Source of the DNA: Semisulcospira habei
Taxonomy: Eukaryota; Mollusca; Gastropoda; Semisulcospiridae
Direction of reading: 5' to 3'
Assembly (NCBI GenBank): GCA_036245525.1
Contig: BTPG01000003.1
Coordinates: 134,197,124-134,261,123, forward strand
DNA length: 64,000 nt
Shown here: positions 55,803-64,000 of the stretch, piece after piece
Numbering within the stretch: the first letter of the stretch is position 1
How the letters are laid out: the number at the start of each line of letters is the position of its first letter
Notes under the pieces: model-generated
Seen by the model: only the letters and a program-made list of their open reading frames with translations
Databases searched by the model: none
What the model was told of the DNA's origin: nothing
Translations under genes and position numbers: made by a program

Positions 55803-55943
55803 AATCAGAAGTAGGTCAATATTGCAGGTGTGTGTACGAAAACAGTCGATTAAAAACCCGGACAAACATGCGATTTCATCGTCAGGGCTTTTAATCCACT
55901 GTTGTCGTCGAGACACGTGCAGTTTTGACCTACTTCTGATTGC
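55803..55943. mobile_element. 141-bp foldback element
   Basis: AATCAGAAGTAGGTCAA at the left is perfectly inverted at the right. The arms remain about 80% complementary to the centre ('cgattaaaaacccggac' against 'gtcagggcttttaatcca'). Confidence 0.7.
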
Positions 55944-56040
55944 CGGTAATTGTCTATATCAAGTCAGTTTCATGATCAAATTCCCTCTTTCCAGATGCTT
56001 GCAGAGCGTGTTTGACGCTAACTGGTCATCATTTCCCCAG

Positions 56041-56189
56041 GCCCAGTGGGGGCCCCCAAGGGTGAGGTGGGCCCTATTGGAGCACAGGGGCTTATTGGAG
56101 CCGTGGATGCTGTGGGCCCCCTAGGTGTGAAGGGGGACACCGGGGTAGTAGGAGCCGCTGGACCCAAAGGGGACAAGGCAAGGCCTTGA
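56041..56189 (+). pseudogene. collagen-like exon (1 of 3 pieces of an ECM-type gene)
   Basis: After an acceptor TCATTTCCCCAG the frame reads (G)PVGAPKGEVGPIGAQGLIG, AVDAVGPLGVKGDTG, VVGAAGPKGDKARP and a TGA at 56187. Gly-X-Y periodicity with two slips. The split Gly codon at the acceptor is normal for collagen exons. The TGA may be a mutation or the exon may end at a non-standard donor (GACAAG|GCAAGG). Confidence 0.65.
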
Positions 56190-56228
56190 CGGACCCTGCG
56201 GCCAGAGCTCTAGAATACCGTTACGAGA

Positions 56229-56357
56229 GAGAGAGAGAGGGTTAGGGTTAGGCATGGTAAGAGTTAACCTTAGGGAGGCGTACCACTAGCACTACGTATC
56301 ACGTAAAATACATGTCGATAGCACTACGTGTAGCTAGCATGGTTAGGGTTACGGTTA
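56229..56357 (+). repeat. telomere-like and ACGTAGTGCTA-type repeats, leading part
   Basis: GAGGGTTAGGGTTAGGCATG followed by 'cactagcactacgtatcacg' and 'gatagcactacgtgtagctagc'. The same two motif families fill 57290-58750. Confidence 0.75.
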
Positions 56358-56972
56358 AGCATGTTCTTAATTAAACGAACTTTAGTTCGCAAACTCTGAC
56401 GAACTACAGTTCACGATCTCGGACGAACCAGGTTGGTTCTTAATTAGACGATCTAAAGATACGGCGAACCTAGTTCGAAGTAGTTCGCGAACCTCGGCAA
56501 ACCATAGTTCGCTGTCGGAAAAGGTTCGCACAACGTGTTGAGCAAACCAAGGCGAACATTTTCTCTGATTGGTGAAAACTTTTACTCTCTTCTGCGTTGG
56601 AGATAAGAAGACAGTCACCGATACAAACAAATATGGCGGACGGCGATATTTCACTCGTGCGAAGAACAAGACCTATTTGTATTGATTTGTGGGAGGCGCA
56701 ATGCTGTTTGTGGGGTCGCTACTGCAAGAGGTACAAAAACAAACATCGTTCAAATCGCGAAGCGGCATAGCGGCAGCCGTTTTGAACACCTTCGCAGACA
56801 GTAAGTACGCCGAATCAAGCACTTCAGTTAAGAAAGAGAACCATGGCAAACCTGGTTTGCTGAAGTTCGCCTAGGTTCGTTCAACCTCAATTAAGAAACA
56901 AACCAAAAGATCGCCGATCTTCTCCGATCTAGGTTTGCCGATCAAAAGTTCGTCCAATTAAGAACAGCTCTT
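56358..56972 (+). mobile_element. TIR element carrying a MADF-like coding remnant
   Basis: Ends TGTTCTTAATTAAACGAACT and, reversed, CTGTTCTTAATTGGACGAAC. Within it an ATG at 56633 opens MADGDISLVRRTRPICIDLW, EAQCCLWGRYCKRYKNKHRS and NREAA before a TAG at 56768. The ID-L-W...LW...YKNK..R..A spacing is that of a MADF/Myb-SANT DNA-binding domain, as encoded beside Harbinger-type transposases. Probably a deleted derivative of such an element. No target duplication confirmed. Confidence 0.55.
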
Positions 56973-57029
56973 AGGGTTGTGGTTAGGGTAAGACGCTAGA
57001 CCTTACTTCCACTGGCTGAAAAATCGAAT

Positions 57030-57250
57030 GGGGTGGGGGGGGGGGGGGGGGGATGAGAGAGCGCATGCGTCTTAAGACTCTCATCATTCACCAAAATATG
57101 AAACAACGGGGGGGGGGGGGGGGGGGGGGGGTGGGGGGGGGGGGAACACCCCTAATCGGGACTTTGTTTTAGCATTTTAAAGAATTTTGGGCCGGAGGGG
57201 GGGGGAGGGGTTGGGTGGGGTGGGGGGGGGTTGTTTGGATCTCCCCCCCC
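57030..57250. repeat. poly-G tracts
   Basis: Runs of G at 57033-57051, 57107-57144 and 57196-57230, with a C run at 57243-57254. These are prone to sequencing error, so local lengths are unreliable. Confidence 0.9.
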
Positions 57251-57289
57251 CCCCAAATATGGCCCTGGATATCAATATGGCCTCTAAAG

Positions 57290-58755
57290 GTCACAAGCCT
57301 ACATTTCATTAGCACTACGTGTCGATAAAACTATTTTGGCTGTAGTGCTAATGAAACGTAGTGCTAGTGACACGTAGTGCTACCGACACGTAGTTCTACT
57401 GATGCCTATGGTTAGAGTTACGGTTTAGAGATAGGGACAGTGTTGATTTTAGGGTGAGATATGGCTATGGTTACGGTTAGTGTTAGGTATGGTTTGTTTA
57501 CGCGTAGGGTTATGCATGATTAGGGTTAGGGTTATTCATAGGGTTATTGTTACGTTTAGGGTTAGGCAAGGTTACGGTTAGGGTTAGACATGATATTATA
57601 AGACATGGTTATTGTTAGGGTTATGCAAAGGTTTTGTTTAGGGTTAGGCATGGTTAAATTTACGGTTAGGGATTAGCGTTAGGCATGGTTAAGGTTAGGG
57701 TGTTAGGGTTAGAGTTAGGGTTAGGATTAGTCTTATGGTTAGGGTTAGGCATGGTTATAGCTAGGGTTAGGCATGGTTATGGTTACGGTTAGGCTTGGTT
57801 AGATTTACGGTTAGGGTCGGGCATGGTTAGGGTTAGGGTTAGCGATCGAACTCTCATCAACACGTAGTTCTTGTGATACGTGGTGCTTGCAATACGCACC
57901 CCCTATCATAACCCTAACCATGCCTAACCCAAACCTAACCATAAATCTAACCATGCCTAACCCTAACTGTAACCGAACCATGCCTTACCCTAACCCTAAC
58001 CCTAACCGTAACACTAATCATGCCTAACCTTAATCATACCGAACCCTGACCCTAAATGCTACCATAACCCTAACCATAACTATGCCGAAACTGTTTTTAA
58101 CCATAACCATACGTATCAGTAGACCTACGTGTCGATAGCACTACATGTCGATAGCACACACTTATGGTTAGGGTGTGCGTATCGCAAGCACTACGTATCA
58201 CGAGAACTACATGTTGATGACACATCGCTGGCACCACGTGTCGATAGCGCTACGTGTCACTAGCACTGCATGTCACTAGCTAGCACTACGGCTTTCAAAG
58301 TACACAATTATACGTGTCATTAGCACTGCGTGTCGATTTTGGCTGTAGTGCTATCGAGACGGAGTGGTAATTCATTGTACCGTTTCACAGCAAGCGTTTA
58401 TTTCTCGCTATGCCCGTAATACCGTGCAACTCTAGTCACTAGCTCTATGTGTCAATATCACCACGGCTTCCAAAGTACACGTGTATAAGCACGACGTGTT
58501 GACAGATCTATTTTGGCTGTAGTGCTATTGTCATGTAGTGCTATCGACAAGTAGTTGTACTGATACTTATGGTTATAGTTAATGTTAGGGTTATGGTTAC
58601 GGTTAGGGTTAGGGTTAGGCAAGGTTAGGGTTAGTGTTAGGCATGGTTATTGTTAGGGTTAGGCATAGGGTTACGGTTAGGGTTAGGTAAGTTTAGATTT
58701 ACTGTTATTGTGCGGGTTAGGCATGGTTAGGGTTATGGTTATGGTTAGACATGGT
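57290..58755. repeat. interstitial telomere-like tract with ACGTAGTGCTA satellite
   Basis: 57415-57850 is dominated by GGTTAGGGTTAGGCATGG variants on the plus strand, 57905-58095 by the complementary CCCTAACCATGCCTAACC, and 58560-58755 again by the plus form. Between them (57300-57420, 57850-57895, 58110-58560) are many AGCACTACGTGTC(G/A)-TAG units and their complements. The hexamer TTAGGG is the animal telomere unit, but the array is irregular and lies inside an intron. Confidence 0.85.
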
Positions 58756-58799
58756 TTATGAGTGCCTTCTACTGGTAATCTTCTCTGGGTAATGCGCAG

Positions 58800-59040
58800 A
58801 CCTAAAGGAGACACGGGCCCCGTGGAAGCACAAGGGCCCACAGGCCTGAAAGGAGAAGAGGGAGTCCAGGGTCCCACCGGCGCACAGGGACCCAAGGGCG
58901 CGAGAGGGGCCAAAGGGTGAACCAGGCCCAGTTGGTGTCAAAAGTGTTAAAGGTGACAACGGACTGCCTTCTGACCCAGGAACCCAACTTGGCACCGACT
59001 GCGAATGCCTCACTGAGTTGTCAATCAATTTGTTACATTT
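58800..59040 (+). pseudogene. collagen-like exon (2 of 3), frameshifted
   Basis: Acceptor TAATGCGCAG|A. Reads PKGDTGPVEAQGPTGLKGEE, GVQGPTGAQGPKGARGAKG and TGA at 58918. A one-base shift restores KGEPGPVGVKSVKGDNGLPS and then TQLGTDCECLTELS. The non-helical Cys-containing end suggests the boundary of the collagenous region. The frameshift makes it a pseudo-exon or a sequencing error. Confidence 0.65.
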
Positions 59041-59424
59041 TTATTTCATTTTTTAAATATTATATTTGGTTTCATTTCATTACGTTTCACTTGCTTCATT
59101 CATTTCATTTCATTTTTTACTGTTTCAAAATGTTTCTCTCTCCCACTAATCGATCCGTCTTCTGTTGGACTGCAGTTTAGTCACCAGCAGTCCACAACAC
59201 GCGGCCATTCTATAAAGTCCCAGCTCCCAGCCAATCAAATTCCCAATACGCAAAAGGCCGAAGTCAGCCCGATGACCTTTGCACACTGGGTTAGCCATGT
59301 TCCAGTTGTCCTTATACCATGATACAATCGATCCCTGGAACCATTTACAGCCTGTTTCAACACAGTGTCCACCCTTGAAGTCTTGTAGGTGTGTCTGTAA
59401 CCAGTTATTCGCTTTTTTATATAC

Positions 59425-59520
59425 ATTTCCCCCCCCCCCCCCCCCCCCCCCCCACTCTGAACAGCAAGAGTACAGTTATTATTTGTTGAGGAATGTGCTT
59501 TACCGGAAGAAGAAGTTCTT

Positions 59521-59575
<55 letters not shown>

Positions 59576-59665
59576 CTTTGTTGTTATTTTGTTATTATTA
59601 TTATTATTATCATCATCATCATTATTTATTATTAGTAGTACTATTATTATTATTATTATTCCTGT
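59425..59665. repeat. poly-C and (ATT)n microsatellites
   Basis: C tract at 59430-59453, (ATT)n at 59522-59575 and further ATT/ATC arrays at 59590-59660. Confidence 0.95.
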
Positions 59666-59672
59666 GTGGCAG

Positions 59673-59911
59673 AAGCACCCAAGATAATAGATAACTTGCC
59701 GGCCCAGACCACCCTGCCTCTGGGCAGTCCTGTCCGTCTGACCTGCCAGGCCGATGGTAACCCGCAGCCGGAAGTGACGTGGTAAGGTCGCTAGAGCAAC
59801 CAGCTCGTCATCGACTTCACCATGGTGCCCGACTACCACGACTACACTTGCACGGCCACAAACCCGTTCGGCATGGACTTCAAAACCATGACACTGACGA
59901 GAAGAGAATAA
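59673..59911 (+). pseudogene. I-set Ig domain exon (3 of 3) with stops
   Basis: Acceptor CCTGTGTGGCAG. Reads PKIIDNLPAQTTLPLGSPVR, LTCQADGNPQPEVTW, then TAA (59783) and TAG (59792), then NQLVIDFTMVPDYHDYTC, TATNPFGMDFKTMTL and TAA at 59909. LTC...W...DYHDYTC are the Ig Cys-Trp-Cys landmarks. Collagen followed by Ig suggests one extracellular-matrix or receptor gene on the plus strand. Two stops inside the domain indicate a pseudogene, unless GTAAGG at 59782 is a donor. Confidence 0.7.
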
Positions 59912-60065
59912 GTGGCTTTCAGTCTTCGGGAGGCGTAGCCCAGTCAGCAAAGGTCGTCGGGCCGGCGTAGATCGTTTGCACGGGCAGACTGTAACTTACA
60001 CCAGCCCGACAACGTTTGCGTACTGGGCCTGCTGTTTTCATGAGTACATTCCGCGCAGGGCCTAT
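59912..60065. other. nothing firm
   Basis: 'gaggcgtagcccagtcagc' loosely resembles a tRNA A box but no B box or cloverleaf follows. Confidence 0.3.
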
Positions 60066-60380
60066 AGGGGTGTTTTCACATAGCGGCGTGACAGCGACGC
60101 GAAAGCGGAGAGGACAGCGACATGAATCGAGAAAAAAAGAAAAACAAAAAAAGAATAAGAAATGAGTGTTTCCATACGATTGTATGGTGCGATTGCAGTG
60201 CGACAGGCGACAGCCATTTGAGGGCGATTTCCTCGAGAACAACAAGTTGCAGCAATTCTAAACAGCTTTATAAGGGCGTGATGCCGACTATTGCATCGCT
60301 GCATGGAAACATAGAAAGCTAATTTTCTGCCGTGTCGCCTATTGCGCTGCTGTTGCGTAGCTATGTTGAAACACGCCCTT
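60066..60380. mobile_element. 315-bp TIR element (MITE)
   Basis: Left end AGGGGTGTTTTCACATAGC and, reversed, right end AAGGGCGTGTTTCAACATAG, continuing imperfectly for about 35 bp with CGACGC/AGCAGCGC motifs. Further GTGTTTCCATA-like copies lie inside (60167, 60305). Non-autonomous DNA transposon; target duplication unclear. Confidence 0.6.
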
Positions 60381-61380
60381 AGTCATGAGAACCCCTGCCT
60401 GTTGCTCGTCACCAGTGGACAGGCGTTACAATAGATAGGATCGAGCTATTTAATGACAGGTAGGTCAGATGCTGCACGCAGTTTAAAGATTCGGTGGAAT
60501 CAGGCTGACGTGCTGGAAGCTAGGTGCAGCAAACATCCCAACGAAGACAGAAACTTGTTCAGAAAAGACAGCTACTACACAATTTATCAAAATTCGGAAT
60601 AAACTCCTTTTTCGAAGTGGACATACAGACAATTAGACAATTTGCTGTTTATCCACTGATGAATGCAAGTGGTCTTATCAAAGGATGAAACTGAGTTTCG
60701 CATGGCATTTGAATAGATGTGTACTTGTGGTGTACTCCTAGAGTGGGTCTGAGATTCGCATGTCATTTGAATAGAAGTGTACTGTGGTTTACGCCCCGAA
60801 ATGGTCTAGCAGAGTAGTACACCCGCGAGCGATACAGTTCAGGAAACCGATCAACCGTGACAATTGAAGTTGGTGCCAGAATAGCGTGTCCGGCGTCTCT
60901 TAGGGATTTATTCCAAGATGTCATGTCAGTTCAGGAGACAACTCGACCATGACAGTGCAAGGACGGTGTCAGAATAGCTTATCGTCTGTGCAACATCTTT
61001 GAACTATCGTGATCGATCGGTCTCTTTATGTATGGTATGTCAGGCGGCCTGGGTTGTAGTCACATCAGATCTATACGAGATCGCCTGTCGCTGATATGAC
61101 GTAAACAGACGAACTAAATAAAACGCGACTTGTGTGGAATCACTGGAAACAGACGTGTTTCGGGAGATTCTTGCCAATGTTGCCTTTATTTTGCTCGTCG
61201 TTATATTTCTTTTCTTTGTTTGTTTCTGTGTTTGCATTTTTTTTCCCGTTTTCTACTTCAGTCTGTTTTGTTCATTATTATTGAGGTACTTTGTAAAGGC
61301 CCGCCAAAGCTAAAGATACGGTAATCATATTGGAGAGAGTGGGAACTGAAAAGCAGTGACTGATCAATAATGCCACTGAC
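60381..61380. other. unrecognised, with MITE remnants
   Basis: 60841-61018 holds two decayed MITE halves ('gaccatgacagtgcaagga', 'agaatagcttatcg'). Nothing else identified. Confidence 0.4.
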
Positions 61381-61389
61381 GAACAGCAG

Positions 61390-61392
<3 letters not shown>

Positions 61393-61465
<73 letters not shown>

Positions 61466-61500
61466 ACGCGCGCGCGCGCGCGCGCGCACGCACGCGCTCA
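61393..61500. repeat. (CA)n(CG)n microsatellite
   Basis: CA tract to about 61465, then CG/CA to 61500. Confidence 0.95.
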
Positions 61501-61734
61501 CGAACGCACGCGCACACATACACACACTGAAACAAGCATTACGCTCAGACTTTATTGCTGGTGATATATGTTTAAAACAGAACATTCGTATTTCTACACG
61601 CACAGAAGGCAGCACTAGAGTGTACCTAACCACTGAGACTGTCCACATTACCGCTGGCTGCATGCACAACAGATTAACCCATTCAGTGCTACCTGACGCA
61701 GACTGTGTTTCTGCAATCTTCCTTGATTCCAGAC

Positions 61735-63690
61735 AGAACAAGAAAGGCAAAGCCATTTTGGCTCACGCGTACGACCGATTTACATGTGTGACCTTTGTGA
61801 CAAGGGCTGGCTTATGCAGCAAAATCCATGTTTTCTGAAAATGTAAGCATCTTTCACACATGTCAACCCTCCGTGACCATTGATCTTTGTGATGAGTCGA
61901 CTAAATTAGTATGCATAGGAAGGGCTTATCATCAGCTGTCCTTGTATAAAATTTGGTTGAAAAATTTGCAAACATTTGGGAATACCTAAATTTTTTTTTT
62001 ATTTTTATAAAAGCATTTTACACACATTTGCCAGCCTCTTGTGACCCTTGACCTTTCCAAGTAGTCATCCAAATTAGTATGCATAGATAGATCTTACCAT
62101 CAGGTATCTCTGTACCAAATTTGGGGTTGAAGTTGTGAATAATATTTGAGAAAAAAACATCTTTTGTTTAAATATGACTATTTTAGACCTATTTCCTGAG
62201 CTCTCGTGACCCTTGACCTTTCTGAGGGATCAACCACATTAGTGTGCATAGAAAGGTCTTCCCATCAGGTACCTCTGTAGCAAGTTTGGGTTTAAAGTTG
62301 TGAATAGTATTTGAGAAAAAAAAAAACATGTTTTGTCAAAATATGGCTATTTCGGACCTTTTTCCTGAGCCCTTGTGATCCTTGACCTTACAGAGGGGTC
62401 ATCCAAATTAGTATGCATAGACAGGCTTTACCATTAGGTATCTTTGTACCAAATTTGAGTTTAGTTATTGGGATTTAACGCCGAGCAGGCGACTAAGGCC
62501 ATATCACGGCGGGATGGGTAAAAATCTGGTCAGCCAGACTAAAAGCAAGGTCGTAATATATCTTCCAAATATGTCAGGCTAAAATGTCGCACAAGTCTTT
62601 AAAAGAAACGTCTACAGACTATCAAAAAGGGCAGAATAAAGAAATTCACATAGTCTATGAATGCTCAGATCTTGTTAAAAAATATTGCATTCTCTCAAGA
62701 AATTGAAGATTTTGTCCGGGGAAACATCCCGGAACAAAACCTTCAAGGAGTCTGCTGTGAAGTGGTTATATCTCGTGTCAATTAGATCAGCACAATACAG
62801 CAAAAAGTGTTGAACAGAAAACTGCTCGTCACAGGCAAAACACCATGGATGCTCATCCTGTTTAAGTAAGTAAGAGTGCGTAACATACGTGTGCCGATGT
62901 GGAGCCCAGTAAGGACAGTCTCCTCACGGCGGCTGCCGCAGCGGTAAGGTCGACTGTCGGACACAGTAGGAAGAGCTTCATGCAGCTCGTTTGCTTCCTC
63001 TTTGTCCCACTCGGACTGCCATTCGCGGGCTATGTACGCACGAATCACAGGTTTAAAATCACTATAAACAGGGTCATTGCGGGCACTGTAGGCAGCAGAA
63101 TCTGCGATCCTGTTGCCTTCGATGCCCACATGCCCCGGGACCCAAATAAAAATGATGTCATAATATTCCTTCATCAAGTCCGCGTAGAGCTATCTAATCT
63201 GCACCAGCAGTGGGTTGTACCAAGTTTGATTTTGAAGTTATGAATAGTATTTGAGAAAAAGCATCTTTCGTCCAAATATGGCTATTTTTCACCTATTTCC
63301 TGAGCTCTTGTGACCCTTGACCTTTCAGAGGGTCAACGAAATTAGTACGTATAGAAAGATCTTACCATCAGGTATTTTTTTTATCAAGTTTGGGTTTGAA
63401 GTTGTGAATAGTATTTGAGAAAAAATAAATTATGTCAAAATATAGCTATTTTTAACATATTTCCTGATCCCCTGTGACCTTGACCTTGTGAAAGGTCACT
63501 CAAATTGGTATGTTTAGAAAGGTCTTACCCACAAAGTATCCTTGGGCCAAGTTTGAAGACCGTGGCTAGAATATTCTCCGGGAAAATGCCAACGTTAAAG
63601 TTACCACGGACGAGGGCGGACGGACGACAGACGGACGACCACTGGCCCAAAACATAAACTCACTTTTGCTTCGCACGTGAGCCAAAACCC
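61735..63690 (+). repeat. family C repeat, copy with nested element
   Basis: Starts 'acaagaaaggcaaagccattttggctcac' and ends 'acgaccactggcccaaaac' / 'cttttgcttcgcacgtgagccaaaa', the two limits seen in other copies. Modules with 'tgtgacccttgacctttc', 'agtatgcatagaaaggtctt' and 'gttgtgaatagtatttgag' repeat about every 150-190 bp. Confidence 0.82.
62471..63217 (-). mobile_element. I/Nimb-like retrotransposon 3' end with RNase H
   Basis: From 63177 the minus strand encodes FIWVPGHVGIEGNRIADSAA, the RNase H HxGxxGN..AD signature (catalytic His and Asp), ending in the C-terminal RREETVLTGLHIG. A frameshift near 62895 then gives WCFACDEQFSVQHFLLYCAD and FNFLRECNIF-stop. The 3' UTR ends ATGGCCTTAGTCGCCTGC / TCGGCGTTAAATCCCAATAA. 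Inserted in family C: GTACCAAATTTGAGTTT at the left and GTACCAAGTTTGATTTT at the right look like a target duplication of about 13-17 bp. EN and RT are absent. Confidence 0.82.
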
Positions 63691-63724
63691 CAGCTGTCCC
63701 TGGAACATGGATTCAAAATGGTGT

Positions 63725-63795
63725 CAGCAAGAGGCATAGATCCTCATGAGCCCCCGGAACTGCGGGGGCTCATGAGGATCTATAGCGCTTGCAGC
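63725..63795. mobile_element. palindrome family H, copy 2
   Basis: 'gcaagaggcatagatcctcatgagcccccg' opposed by 'cgggggctcatgaggatctat' around GAACTG; adjoining 'cagctgggtggtgtt' is also shared with copy 1. Confidence 0.75.
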
Positions 63796-64000
63796 TGGGT
63801 GGTGTTCACATTTTCTTGGCACTGAACGGGTTATGTCCCTCCGCATGACATGGATCCTCCATACCACAGGGAGGCAAATCGCCACACAAGACAGACAACA
63901 CAGGGGATGAAGGTACACAACACGCCGAGTAGGGGATTAAGACAAGCTGGGCCCGACTGCAAGGCTGGCTTCCATCTAGCCAAAAACTGCAACAGAACAT
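63796..64000. other. nothing recognised
   Basis: No element or exon identified before the window ends. Confidence 0.35.

Noticed and set aside
57415..58755. Chromosome end (telomere)
   Set aside because: TTAGGG units are irregular, change strand and are flanked on both sides by exon-like and transposon sequence.
59930..60000. tRNA-like or SINE promoter sequence
   Set aside because: An A-box-like string occurs but there is no B box, cloverleaf or 3' tail.

Overview
The window is eukaryotic and animal-like. It has spliceosomal introns, a phase-1 extracellular-domain exon, collagen and Ig exons, very many (CA/TG)n, (GA/TC)n and (AT)n microsatellites, and a dense, nested load of transposable elements. 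The mixture of CR1-like and RTE-like non-LTR elements, Penelope-like remnants, piggyBac-type MITEs and a tyrosine-recombinase gene fits a marine mollusc, most likely a gastropod. That assignment is inference from overall character, not from a marker gene. There is no operon, rRNA or convincing tRNA.

Layout. 0-9 kb: fragments of CR1-like and RTE-like reverse transcriptases on the minus strand (one RTE nested inside a CR1 piece), a Penelope-type GIY-YIG fragment, and microsatellite-bearing dispersed repeats. 9.0-12.6 kb: an almost complete minus-strand L2/CR1-like element. Its ORF1 starts with a hydrophobic segment and a 2A-like peptide, and its ORF2 has lost most of the RT by an internal deletion. 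14.2-16.9 kb: a decayed, intron-containing piggyBac-type transposase gene. 18.6-20.3 kb: palindromic TTAA-flanked MITEs nested in other repeats; two of them can be paired with unoccupied sites elsewhere in the window. 20.65-23.07 kb: the one long intact gene, a zinc-finger/tyrosine-recombinase/HTH protein. 24-31 kb: a tandem triple MITE and dispersed repeats.

31.4-32.3 kb (minus): two exons of a probable secreted or membrane host protein, joined in phase 1, followed upstream at 32.75 kb (minus) by a minimal hammerhead ribozyme motif. 35.6-47.3 kb: tail-to-head CR1-like elements with SGNH-esterase ORF1s. Into the last codons of the middle one has gone a 2.9-kb insertion, flanked by a perfect 12-bp duplication. 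It consists only of about 7.6 near-identical 375-379-bp units, three pointing one way and the rest the other. One stretch of the unit also occurs beside the Penelope-like fragment at 2.9 kb, so I read the array as a Penelope/retrozyme-type concatemer. This is the strongest candidate for an undescribed element here.

47.3-54 kb and 61.7-63.7 kb: a large dispersed repeat (family C) built from diverged units of roughly 150-190 bp, with RTE-like, SINE-like and RNase H-bearing elements nested in it. 56.0-59.9 kb: three exons of a collagen-like/Ig gene carrying stops and a frameshift, separated by telomere-like TTAGGG-rich and ACGTAGTGCTA satellite DNA and a MADF-encoding MITE.

Most of the sequence is therefore a stratified transposon graveyard. 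The recombinase gene and the exons at 31.4-32.3 kb are the only stretches that look like maintained coding sequence. Family letters (A-I) are labels made up for this annotation.
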